Source: Heliocidaris erythrogramma
Taxonomy: Eukaryota; Echinodermata; Echinoidea; Camarodonta; Echinometridae
Direction: 5' to 3'
DNA length: 64,000 nucleotides
NCBI GenBank assembly: GCA_025617745.1
Contig: CM046856.1
Span: 32,234,208 to 32,298,207, forward strand
The notes under the pieces are model-generated. The model worked only from the letters and a program-made list of their open reading frames with translations. It had not been told where the DNA came from and made no database searches. Shown one piece after another: positions 1 to 9,122 of this stretch. A program made the translations under genes and the position numbers. The stretch's first letter is position 1, and each line of letters starts with the position of its first letter.

Positions 1-309
1 AAGGTCAAATAGATAATTAGCTTATTTTCATGTTAATAAATCACAAGATGAGCAGCAATAAACCAATGTGTTTGGCCTATTCGTCCATTGTCAATGTTTG
101 AAGATAATTTTTCATGACTACAAATGTAATAATAATAATAATAAACCATTCTTGTATAGTTCACGAGAAGTTCAAAAAGAGCTCCAATAGAAATCGATAG
201 ATACAATTTCATATCACATCAGTGAAAGTCATTTTAGTGTCGGCTTGAAGTGTGAAAGATGTTTCATAATGAGGAAATCCAAGACAAGAAATTGCAAGGC
301 TGTACCGTG

Positions 310-495
310 ATGAAAAAAGATTTGAGTCATAAAACAACAAGCCTCTGCCTTCTAGGCATTCTAATTTTCTGTATTTATTTCATGAGAATAATAAGGCGGA
401 TAAGCTCCATCGGTCACACACCTCCAAGAGGCAACAAAGTCCTGCCAGCCAGGGAAAAGAAAGGAGATTCAATAAAGTCATATAATAGCGCATAA
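310..495 (+). CDS. Possible short membrane-anchored ORF or first exon
   Basis: An ATG at 310 opens 61 codons to a stop at 495. After a short basic N-terminus comes a hydrophobic stretch (LCLLGILIFCIYF) and then a basic, Pro/Gly-containing tail. This shape (short cytosolic end, one membrane helix, stem) occurs at the N-terminus of type II Golgi enzymes, but nothing downstream supports that and there is no strong splice donor. I do not recognise it, and it may be chance in AT-rich DNA. Confidence 0.18.
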   Translation: MKKDLSHKTTSLCLLGILIFCIYFMRIIRRISSIGHTPPRGNKVLPAREKKGDSIKSYNSA

Positions 496-1758
496 TACAT
501 TACATAAGTATTTCTCAATGTGCTTAGGAAGAAACAGGGGAAAAAAGCAAATAGAAATTAAGTTAATGGGTTCCTTTCATCTGTTTATCGGTTGGAATAG
601 GTGTGCTATAAGGGCAGACTTAAACTTATCTATTGTAAACATTGTTTCTAAATTTTAAAACAGGTCTGAAATTATTTATACTAATTTAAATCTAATTATG
701 TTTTTATTTTTATTATTTAATTATTCTAAAGTGCAATAAACGTATCTTTCCTACTCTTTTACTAGAAATGATATGAGAGATGATTTCGTAAAGAAATAAT
801 GCAGAAAAATATATATTAACAAAATAATGTAGACTTTTGAACACATTTTATTTCACTATTTATTTCCACTATTGTCTTTGGAATGTTGTACTTGTATTCC
901 TCTATTGAAGTCAATGAATCTTACTTTCTCATCATTTTATAAGATGATTTTCAATCATGGAAGGATTGAAACAAATAATAAGTTATTAAAGCTTGTAAAC
1001 TGTAAATTTTATTTTGTGTGTAAGTACATGTACTGTAATATTTGTCTTTCAGTGAGATAAAGGAGGATGAACAAGAAATAAATATTTAAAGGTGAGACTG
1101 TATGCTTGTCAATGGTAGGAACTATAAAATGATGATAAAGAGCAATTTTATGAGAGAGCAATTTTATGAGAGTGCATTTGTTTGTCGGAGGGAAATGGTG
1201 CTTTTTGTTACAGCCCAGTATCCCCCTTTTTTTTTTGGGGGGGGGGGGAGCACAAAGGATAGAACAGAAGGAAATCTTTGAAATGGAAGATGCCAAACTG
1301 TAGCTTTGTGATTCGAAAGGAGTGTGTTTGTGTGTGTGTATGTGTGTGTGGCAGAGAGGGAGATGGTCTATGTTGCTGTGGGGGTAGTTGTTTCCTTGCA
1401 ACAAGAACAAGAAAAACAGAATGATCATGAGTTGAATAGCGAAATGCCATCGTATGCATTATCGAAAAGAGCAATGAAAGTAATTAAAACTTTCCCATTT
1501 TCCCTCTTAAAACAATAATTCAAAGTGTAGCATTTAATGCTTAGTATTAATTTCACGTAAAGAAAGATAGGCTTGTATGAAAAATATATCGAGCTGAAAA
1601 GGAAAAATGGGAAGTGATATAATTTTACCCAAAGACGCAATACTGAAATCATATCATAAATTTAGTAAGGATAAGTGATAAAGTGAGACCACTCATTAAT
1701 GAGGAGACATTACTTTATTCTACAGAATTGACACCAAACCAGAGAGTCATTGTCATAG
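496..1758. other. AT-rich intergenic DNA, no gene seen
   Basis: The stretch is AT-rich with frequent stops on both strands. It contains a (GT)n run at about 1323-1349 and a G tract at about 1239-1249. ORFs over the GT and G tracts are low-complexity artefacts. Confidence 0.6.
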
Positions 1759-1995
1759 GCGGATCCAGAGGGGGGGGGGGGGGGGGGGGGGGGGTCGCTT
1801 TTTTTGGCGCCGTTCTTTTTTTTTTTTTTTTTTCAGGGAATTATGGAGGGAAAGAGGACCCCATAACCCCTTACAGAGCGATTTTTGAATGTTTTTTGAA
1901 TTTTTTGCCAAAAAGGAACCGTGAAAGAAATTTAACCTAATTTGGAACACATTACCGAACTATCCCCCCCCCCCCCTTTCCGCGGATCTTCTTCT
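1759..1995. mobile_element. hAT-type MITE fragment with long G tract
   Basis: It starts with AGGCGGATCCAGAGG followed by more than 20 G residues. Its interior (TATGGAGGGAAAGAGGACC) resembles the interior of the better-bounded elements at 23320-23686 and 30724-30927. The right end is not clear: a C tract and CCGCGGATC lie near 1963-1988. No target duplication was found, so this is assigned by family likeness only. Confidence 0.5.
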
Positions 1996-3088
1996 TCAGA
2001 TTAATCAGACCTTCTTCTGATAAAGTGTCAAATTAGGGTCTGTGCTTGCAGACTATACCGTACCGGTAGCGAACGTCGTGAAACCATAGAGTTACACACA
2101 CACTAAACTGTGTGTATGTGACCATGAAGCTTCAAATGATGTAACTCTGATGATGTACCTGTACACGTGCGAACGAATAACACGTGTGTTGTTGCACCGT
2201 ATATACTAGTACTGTACATTGAAGCCATCCATATGCAGTACTGCCAACCTAAAATCGTATTCCTCACCTTTTACGGTTGATAAGGGGGTATGGCATTGTG
2301 TATCACAGGCAAAAATTTAGAACAGTTCTTGTAACCCATAGCCATAAATAGTTAATGCCAGTGGATAACAAAAGGTTGTTCGAGTAGACAGGTGCGATGC
2401 ATTATGGTAATGTGTTCCAAATTAATTCCAGACATCCATAGATGTTGGTACCCCCTTATCAAGTGTAATAAGCCAGTTCGTAGATACGGTCTGAGCATGA
2501 GCAGATAAAGGTCATCTGTACCAAATTCTAAAACCCACTGACACTAATATTTGATATGTACTCATGAATGTCATGTAATCATTATTCAATTATGCACTAA
2601 TGGTGCATTCCTTGATATCCAGGTGGAAGTATTCTTTTTAAAGGGGGAAACAAAAGCTATTCATGAGGCACCTCCATCACTCCCAGAGTTATTTTTCTGA
2701 AGTGCACATAAAGGGACCCTCCATGTCTAAAATATCTGTGGATATTTGGGGTCATTTGTACCACGCGCTAACTACGAACTGGTCTATAGGAGCGAAATTG
2801 GGTGAGGAATCCGTACTAGTTGCATGTCTGCATATGCATGCAGATATGGCCTTTGAGTATATACACGTCAGGCTGTTCTAATTACTCCCTCCGGAAATTC
2901 AATGTTTAAAAATGAATTTATGAAATATGGACGGCACATCAGCCCTTAAGAAGTGTCTCCCACCACTCTAAGAACCATTCCCCGCCCGTGGGTACCAAAA
3001 GGTGGGGACCGAAACGGCCAGGGGAGGCGCCTATTCAAACAAAAAAATAGGCCCCAAATCCTCAACATATATATATATATATATATAT
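1996..3088. other. Intergenic DNA, no gene seen
   Basis: No coding exon recognised. A short hairpin (GTCTGTGCTTGCAGACTAT, about 2038-2056) recurs in similar form near 23811-23832, suggesting a shared repeat. A (TA)n run occupies about 3067-3089. Confidence 0.5.
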
Positions 3089-3234
3089 AGGGCCCTCTTG
3101 CATGAAAAGTTGCGTTTAACCGAAAGTACAAATATTGAACGAAACTTAAATTAACCAATCAGGATCGCGTATTTTGGACTTACGTTTAATAATTGAGTTG
3201 CGTTTAATCGGAACTCTTTATGCAAGAGGGCCCT
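3089..3234. mobile_element. Palindromic MITE with GGGCCCTCTTGCAT ends
   Basis: Ends AGGGCCCTCTTGCAT and ATGCAAGAGGGCCCT are inverted copies, and TTGCGTTTAA is repeated in inverted orientation inside. A central CCAATCAG recalls the palindromic elements near 26 kb. No coding capacity. A target duplication is not evident, and the left end abuts the (TA)n run. Confidence 0.6.
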
Positions 3235-3709
3235 GGTCTTCAAATGGAGTAAGGTTGTGTTTAAGAAAGTAATTCATGTAAGTTTGAGGGACAAATTAGG
3301 GAATGAATGCAGATCATCTGATCTTCCACTATGGATTTTATAGTTCATGGTTTTCGGAAGGGTATAACCTGGCCCAATAAATCAAATAAAAGTAGAAGAC
3401 TGTATATGAACTGATGAACACCAAACTAATCATCAGTTACCATAGAATGCATGTCACCACACAGTAGGAATCTCGCGCATCATCTCTTACAACTGATATT
3501 TCCCTTCCCTGTGATACGAACGTTTTCAGAGTTTTAAAATCTGACACAAATTGATTTTTTTATTTCATTTTCAAAACAATATCGCTCGGTAAAGCGTGCA
3601 TGGATTAATGACATCAAGGTAGGCCTATCATTAATTTTAAAAGGATAAGGAAAATAAATTAAAGATTATATCATAAATCATGAAGAAAGTAAATGTGAGA
3701 AAATTGCAC

Positions 3710-3781
3710 TGCCCCGACCGGGATTCGAACCCGGGACCCTGGATTACATGACCAGTGCTCTACCAACTGAGCTATCCGGGC
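3710..3781 (-). tRNA. tRNA-Thr(TGT)-like gene, probably a SINE head
   Basis: The minus strand folds as a 72-nt tRNA. The acceptor arm has one mismatch, the D arm is GCTC/GAGC, the T arm CCGGG/CCCGG encloses TTCGAAT, and both internal pol III boxes are intact (TAGCTCAGTTGG and GGTTCGAATCC). The anticodon loop CATGTAA gives anticodon TGT, but base 33 is A instead of the near-invariant U, and pair 31:39 is T-T. It sits at the end of an inverted repeat with a second copy at 4343. I take it as tRNA-derived repeat DNA rather than a working tRNA gene. Confidence 0.6.
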
Positions 3782-3861
3782 TCCCGTCGAAGCAAAGTAA
3801 CAATCTCACAATTAGCCCCTCTCTTTCCATCGAGCGTAGGGGGTACCATCCATACCAATTC

Positions 3862-4033
3862 CGCGCGTACGCTATATAATGGCCTACCAATGAGGAGGGA
3901 AGACCTATCAACGAATTTCTATAGAGGACAATTATTGTCAATTGTCCTGTATAGAAATTCGTTGGCATGGATTTGCCCACTTTAGAGGGAAGACCTGTCT
4001 CATTGGTAGGCCATTATATAGCGTACGCACGGA
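3862..4033. repeat. Nested foldback hairpin
   Basis: Arms at about 3862-3894 and 3998-4031 (CGTACGCTATATAATGGCC and its complement) enclose a second inverted pair at about 3909-3933 and 3940-3964 (CAACGAATTTCTATA and its complement). The centre is a few bases around AATTATTGTCAATT. It has no coding capacity. Confidence 0.75.
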
Positions 4034-4267
4034 ATAGACCTGTTTAATAAGTGTGATTCAAATTTTATGCATACTTTTGAAACAAAGGTTGTTCTTGACA
4101 ACCTGAAAGCTTGCCAGAGGCTTGCCAGACATAGCAACAAGTAATGTATTCAAACTGGATTCCAAGTATTGTAGTTCATTCATTAATAACAGGTTAATGA
4201 ATACCTCGTTACGAGGTTCCCAGGAAAGAAACATCCATAAATTTGAACACTTAGTAAACAGGTCTAT
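4034..4267. mobile_element. MITE with ATAGACC termini, copy 1
   Basis: Terminal inverted repeats run ATAGACCTGTTTAATAAGTG at the left and the near complement CACTTAGTAAACAGGTCTAT at the right. The interior (ACAACCTGAAAGCTTGCC) matches the complement of the element at 6230-6455, so these are two copies of one family in opposite orientation. Confidence 0.65.
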
Positions 4268-4342
4268 TGGTATGGATGTACCCTTTTCGCTCGATGGAAA
4301 GAGAGGGGTTATATGTGAGATTGTTACCTTGCTTCGACGGGA

Positions 4343-4412
4343 GCCCGAGCTCAGTTGGTAGAGCAGTGGTCATGTAAGCCAGGGTTCCCGGGTTCGAATC
4401 CCGGTCGGGGCA
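4343..4412 (+). tRNA. Degraded tRNA-Thr-like copy
   Basis: This is the mirror partner of the unit at 3710-3781. The B box GGTTCGAATCC and T arm are intact and the anticodon loop CATGTAA is the same. Three bases are missing at the acceptor/D-arm junction (GCCCG joins AGCTC), and the D-arm/anticodon region differs slightly. It is unlikely to give a functional tRNA. Confidence 0.55.
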
Positions 4413-4544
4413 TTGTAATTTTCTCACATTTACTTTCTTTATGATATATGCAATTTACTTCAATCCTATCAATTATGATATTAAAATTAAAGATTATTGT
4501 CAGAGCACGTATTGCATGTGGTCACAATAATCCTATGTATTGGG

Positions 4545-4577
4545 GTTTTGTTTTTTCTGGGACACACTGTATGAAAA
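4545..4577. mobile_element. End fragment of the CAGTGCGTCCCAGAAAAAA MITE family
   Basis: TTTTTTCTGGGACACACTGTA closely matches the right terminus of the TA-flanked element at 54550-55281. Only this end is seen here. Confidence 0.45.
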
Positions 4578-4782
4578 CAACGGTGCGCTCGATCGGTTCG
4601 TAATACTTGGTCATTTAGAGGTGCTGTGGTCTAGTGGATAAGTCACCGGACCGCAGATCACACGGTACGGGGTTCGAATCCCACCACGACACTAACGTCC
4701 TTTTGCAAGACACTTATCTACATTTGCCACTCTCCACCTGACCACTTTATATGGCCGTTTCAATCTTTCACCTTTTTGCGAG

Positions 4783-5020
4783 TGCATGCTAGTCTAGTTT
4801 TTTTTTTTTACTGAATTCTTTATTCGCCGACTGTACGCATTATGTCGAGTGATGGCGCGATCCGAAAACATGCTGGCTCGAGCACAGAACTCCTAAAGAC
4901 GTCTTTAGGCGTTCTGTGGCTCGAGCAGGTTTTCGGATCGCGCCATCACTCGGCATAATGCATACAGTCGGCGAATAAAGAATTCAGTAAAAAGAGTCCA
5001 GAACTAGACTAAGTGCATGC
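4783..5020. repeat. Foldback element inside the SINE
   Basis: Arms of about 110 bp meet near 4900 (CTAAAGACGTCTTTAG). The arms share ACTGAATTCTTTATTCGCC, GATGGCGCGATCCGAAAAC and GGCTCGAGCA with their complements, and both outer ends read GCATGC...AGTCTAGTT. No protein is encoded. Confidence 0.75.
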
Positions 5021-5184
5021 GTGCGCGCGCGCTGATCCATACATCTCCACGAAGCCACTCTTCCTCACAAATTCACCCTCCCCGACTCTGTGTCCGTACG
5101 TGCGTAATTTGTGTATAACTGATGTGCCTGTGTGAGAGGCGCGCTTGTCTAGATTATATCCGTTTTTAGATTTGGTTTATTTCC

Positions 5185-5295
5185 TTACGCTGCTCTACAC
5201 GCATATCCCACGCAGAGCGCGACTCTCCACTCATCGCGCGACCCCCTAAAATTTCACCGGTTGATAAAAAAAATGAAAGGACTATTTCAGTTTTA
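5185..5295. repeat. Dispersed repeat shared with 15470-15600
   Basis: GCTGCTCTACACGCATATCCCACGCAGAGCGCGACTCT-type sequence here (shared blocks ATATCCCAC and CAGAGCGCGACTCT) reappears in inverse orientation near 15560-15600. It lies within the insert that splits the SINE. Confidence 0.45.
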
Positions 5296-5546
5296 GCGTT
5301 GAGGGTGTATTATTTTCGCAACGGATCGCGGTCCTACATGCGCGAAGAGTCCAGCCAATACAACACTCCAGGTAGTGGACTACTCTCCACCAGTACTAGG
5401 TGTAAATGGGTACTTGATATGCCTGAGCACATGTTACTTTGGTGGCTCTGCTCTAACCGGGGTAATAATGTCTAAGCACCATGATCGTCACTGCGTGACG
5501 GATATGAGCGCTATATAAATGGCCATTATTATTATCCATACGTTAC

Positions 5547-5780
5547 CGTTTGTCGAGATGATGATCTGTTGACCAGTGCCGTCGAGATAGGTGCGGCCAA
5601 TGTCGTCGCTATTAAAGCCCGACCAGTATACGCGTTGTTCAATGGGATCGTAGTCGACCGAGTCGGGGACTGTTCCCATCAGTCCTATGGTTATGGCCGT
5701 AAATTTTACGTCCATGAGATGAGAATCTTCAGATGGTAATGAAGCGTAGTATATAGATTGACCATCAGTAATAAACAGCT
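5547..5780 (-). CDS. LDL-receptor class B (YWTD) repeat exon
   Basis: This 234-nt minus-strand exon has an acceptor TCTTCTGCAG directly before 5780 and a donor G|GTAACG after 5547. It enters and leaves in phase 1, so it is a symmetrical exon. The 78 or so residues begin LFITDGQSIYYASL and contain SVDYDPIEQRVYWSG...IGRTYLDGTG, the pattern of one to two blades of a YWTD six-bladed propeller as in LDLR, LRP and nidogen-type proteins. Such domains are extracellular and act in ligand binding and release. No EGF or LDL-A module is visible beside it, so the exact member cannot be named and the rest of the gene is outside the window or not recognised. A SINE tail (to 5536) sits within about 10 bases of the donor. 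Confidence 0.75.
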
Positions 5781-6229
5781 CTGCAGAAGACCCTTTGAAG
5801 GCAAAGTTGAATATGGAATCATGATTAAAGGGCGTTGTCGTGGTGGTCGTTATAACATTTGGAATGGGGGGGGGGGGGCGGTGGTCAGGACAAATTTGAT
5901 GAAAAATTTGACAAAATGTTGGCACCCCTCTTCAGCCCCTCAAAATATGTGGGAAAAAAGCTCTTTGGACTTTTAGATCATTGGAAAAGGTTTAACAACT
6001 AATCTCCACCAAACAAAAGAAAAGGAGATCCACGTGTCTTAGGCCTATAGTCTCCGTCAACGAAAATAGAAAAAAAGATGATTCTCAAAACATATGCCAA
6101 GAGCGAATATATATGTAGAGCAAAAAACAAATGTGGACACTCTTTATAGTTAAGATTTTCAAATAAATATTAAGTATAAATTATCTTTCATATATCAATA
6201 TAAATTAATCTTCTTTGAGATGTTATGAA

Positions 6230-6455
6230 ATAGACCGCTTCTGTAATGTATACAATAATTGTATGCACATAATTCTCTGAGCACCGAGTGACGAGCAATT
6301 CCATGAACCTGCTTTTTATAAATGAGCCTCAATCAATGCTTGGAATCCAGTTTGCATACATTATTTGTTGCTATGTCCGGCAAGCTTTCAGGTTGTCAAG
6401 AAAAACCTTTGCTTAAAAGGTATGCATAACATACATACATTAACGAAGCGGTCTA
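6230..6455. mobile_element. MITE with ATAGACC termini, copy 2
   Basis: Ends ATAGACCGCTTC and GAAGCGGTCTAT are inverted repeats. The interior is the reverse complement of the copy at 4034-4267 (GGCAAGCTTTCAGGTTGTC, GGAATCCAGTTTGCATAC). Noncoding. Confidence 0.65.
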
Positions 6456-7399
6456 TTGGAAGCATCCCATTCACGCAGGAGTAAGCATAGTCATTTAACA
6501 ATAAATGAGTCTCTGAAAGAAAATTGCAAAAATGGGGCATCTGGCCAATAGCATTTCCACCTTGGAGAGTCAAATTAAAACCATGCAAAAAAAAATGTCG
6601 AGAAACATTTGGAATTTGCTTGTCAAAACCATGCAGTCCTGAGCCTACAGTTGACATCCAGAGTTAAATCCTCCTCATTGAGTCATTGTTTCTCATTGAT
6701 TTCATTGTTGTCCATATACAGATGCACATGTTCATTAACATTTGTAATATCCCTATTGATAATTTAAGCCAAGGTGCTTGTAAGCTAGTTCCCACACCCA
6801 CACGCTTCCATTCGCTAAATACGCTGTGTCATGTGTGTGTGTAATTAGGTTTTTACCATAGAGATGACATACTATTATGTATCTCTATGATTATTTACGT
6901 CTGGGGACCTTCTTCTTCTTCTTCTTTCGTTGTATGGTATCGGCAATCAGTCAAATTTGACTATTGTTGCCAATGTAATTCAAATTCAGTATTTCTGACT
7001 CCTTCTCGCTTTTAAATTTAATTTACATTTAGAATCAAGTAAACATTTAATACTGTATATGCATCTGTATTTAAAGCTTAATAAGAAAATAACAAAACAC
7101 CACATGCTTCAGCTCAGTTCCAACTAGCGCTTGCCTAGCCCTTTCATAGATGCAATCTTACCGATACGGAGCGGTACTTTGCGCCGTTTTTTCGGACATG
7201 CCTAGGTAACTCATGCATAGACATAGGGGCGCTGTTGTACCTGTGCTTACTGATGGGTTGAACATGTATTTTGGATAATTATCAATTAATGAGATGAAAA
7301 CACTTGTGGGCTAAGTTAGTAGAAAATGGAGCTTCTAAATGCACATAATTGTGTGCGTGCATCATTTATACATTAAGACATAACTTTTATAATATACAC
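6456..7399. other. Intergenic DNA, no gene seen
   Basis: A (CTT)n run lies at about 6911-6926. No exon or clear repeat boundary is seen. The right part may already be 3' untranslated sequence of the LINE that follows. Confidence 0.5.
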
Positions 7400-8307
7400 A
7401 AAGGAAGAAAATACATTTAGCATTGAAACTCAGACCTACATAAAATACAAAATACTAGTATCCCTCACTACGAACACGACAACAAAAGAGAGCGGACAAA
7501 ATACACAGCCCCCACCGCACCCCACAACCGCTCCGGCAGACAAAAGAACACCCCTCACCGCCATTATGCAAAACAAGCAGAACAGGTGAAAATGCATGTG
7601 GCTCCTGTTCCACATAAAAAATTATATTCACATTATAGCAACGAAGGGACGCTCCCCCGTCCACCAGAGGAAATGCCGGAAGCACAGTGAGGAGCCGTAT
7701 ACCCCCGTCCGCCCCTTTGCCTGCCATGCTCATGTAGTGCCTAGTTCTTCTTTACTGAGAAAGGAGGGTTAAAGCCTACCTTCCCCGAAAAACGCTTCGT
7801 TCGCAGAACGAAACGTGTAATAGCCCTTTGTATTTGGGGATCACTACTTTTCAAATACTCAATTATTTTTCTTTCATTGGTTTCATTCAGTTCAGACAGG
7901 AGCATCGCTCTCTCGATAATATATTTTGGGCAATCTATAAGGTAATGGCCGACAGTTTCAACCTGTTGACATCTGTCACAGAAACCAGTTGGATGAATAC
8001 CTAGTCTTAATAGATCATGGTTGAGACCTATCACTCCAACTCGAAGACGATGGAGTATTATTTCTTGTTGTCTACCTAGGTTACAAGTGTAAGTTGATGT
8101 AATTGATGACTGCAGCTCTTTTAAACTGGAATTTGATTGATTCCATCTTTCTTGCCAGAGTACGTTGGAACTCTATAAGTTGTTTTATTTCTGAAAGTGT
8201 TATTTTGTTATATATTTCAATATTTTTGGATAGAGCAGCTTTTGCGCACGAGTCTACTATTTCATTGCCCGTGATTCCGCAGTGTCCTGGGATCCATTCC
8301 AAATATA

Positions 8308-9122
8308 CACTAAAGGAAAAAAGAAACTTATAAAAGTTCAAGAGATCACCAAATTAAATTCTCTGCATGGAAATGTACCAAATTTGGATATAATGTTGAT
8401 TCAATGCATGGCTTTAAATGACAGTCAATAACAAAAAGTTTTCTTCAATGCCACAAAAGAAATGTGCACTGAAACAAAGGACTCTCTAATCCCAAAGTCA
8501 CAAAGACAAACTGCAGCCTTGTACACCATATGCATGTCAATGAATGAAACAAAAGAATTTCAAAAGGGATTTGCACCCCTCGAGCAAGAGGATATTGATG
8601 TTCTGCCATGGTTCGCCCGTTCACCAGACCTTTCCCCAATTGAACATCTCTGGGAAGAGCTTGGTCGACGTGTGTCAAGGCGTGACAATCAACCCATCAA
8701 TAGGGAGACGCTCATTGCAGCACTGCAAGAGGAATGGAACAATGTTCCCCAGGCTACCATCGCGAATCTGATCGGAAGCATGCGAAGACGGTGTACAGCT
8801 TGCCAGCAAGCTAGAGGTGGACATACTGGCTATTAATCTGTTTGGATATGAACTTGCAAATCCCTTTTGAAATTCTTTTGTTTCATTCATTGACATGCAT
8901 ATGGTGTACAAGGCTGCAGTTTGTCTTTGTGACTTGGGGATTAGAGAGTCCTTTGCTTCAGTGCACATTTCTTTTGTGGCATTGAAGAAAACTTTTTGTT
9001 ATTGACTGTCATTTAAAGCCATGCATTGAATCAACATTATATCCAAATTTGGTACATTTCCATGCAGAGAATTTAATTTGGTGATCTCTTGAACTTTTAT
9101 AAGTTTCTTTTTTCCTTTAGTG
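8308..9122. mobile_element. Tc1-like element with about 270-bp inverted repeats
   Basis: Termini CACTAAAGGAAAAAAG and the exact complement are flanked on both sides by the TA dinucleotide (8306-8307, 9123-9124), the target duplication of Tc1/mariner elements. The inverted repeats extend about 270 bp inward. The centre retains the C-terminal part of an IS630/Tc1 transposase. Removing the element and one TA restores the LINE RNase H reading frame exactly (...GIDI|YLEWIPGHC...). Confidence 0.88.
8584..8836 (+). pseudogene. Tc1-type transposase C-terminal remnant
   Basis: About 80 codons read DVLPWFARSPDLSPIEHLWEELGRRV and onward, which is the conserved third-acidic-residue block (xPDLxPIEHLWxE) of the Tc1 DDE transposase, ending at a stop at 8836. 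The helix-turn-helix DNA-binding part and the first two catalytic Asp blocks are missing; the reading frame to the left runs into inverted-repeat sequence. It is non-autonomous and would need transposase in trans. Confidence 0.8.

Larger units (their letters stand above)
3688..4432. repeat. Composite foldback with tRNA-like arms
   Basis: Outer arms of about 165-170 bp (3688-3860 and about 4268-4432) are inverted copies. Each holds a tRNA-Thr-like sequence followed, going inwards, by a shared non-tRNA body (AACAATCTCACA on the left, its complement on the right). Between the arms lie a second foldback (3862-4033) and a MITE (4034-4267). Both tRNA-like units would be transcribed outward. This is either two copies of one tRNA-derived SINE in opposite orientation or a tRNA-bearing foldback transposon. 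Confidence 0.7.
4620..5536 (+). mobile_element. tRNA-derived SINE, interrupted
   Basis: The head has good pol III boxes (TGGTCTAGTGG at about 4627 and GGTTCGAATCC at about 4671). The 3' part (about 5381-5536) ends in AGCGCTATATAAATGG and an ATT run. In between, about 640 bp is inserted; ACTCTCCACC occurs at both edges (about 4731 and 5383) as a plausible target duplication. Without the insert the SINE is about 270 bp. The same GCGCTATA...(ATT)n tail ends a LINE at 16590 and a SINE at 43738, which suggests shared 3'-end recognition. Confidence 0.65.

Noticed and set aside
1009-1474. His/Thr- and Pro/Lys-rich ORFs
   Set aside because: Translated GT and G tracts; no splice or domain support.
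3710-4412. Functional tRNA-Thr genes
   Set aside because: U33 is replaced by A in both copies, one copy lacks three bases, and both lie in a repeat.
8462-8968. Two mirror ORFs beginning MCTE(T/A)KDSLIPKSQRQ
   Set aside because: These are the two inverted repeats of the Tc1-like element translated outward; only 8584-8836 has transposase character.
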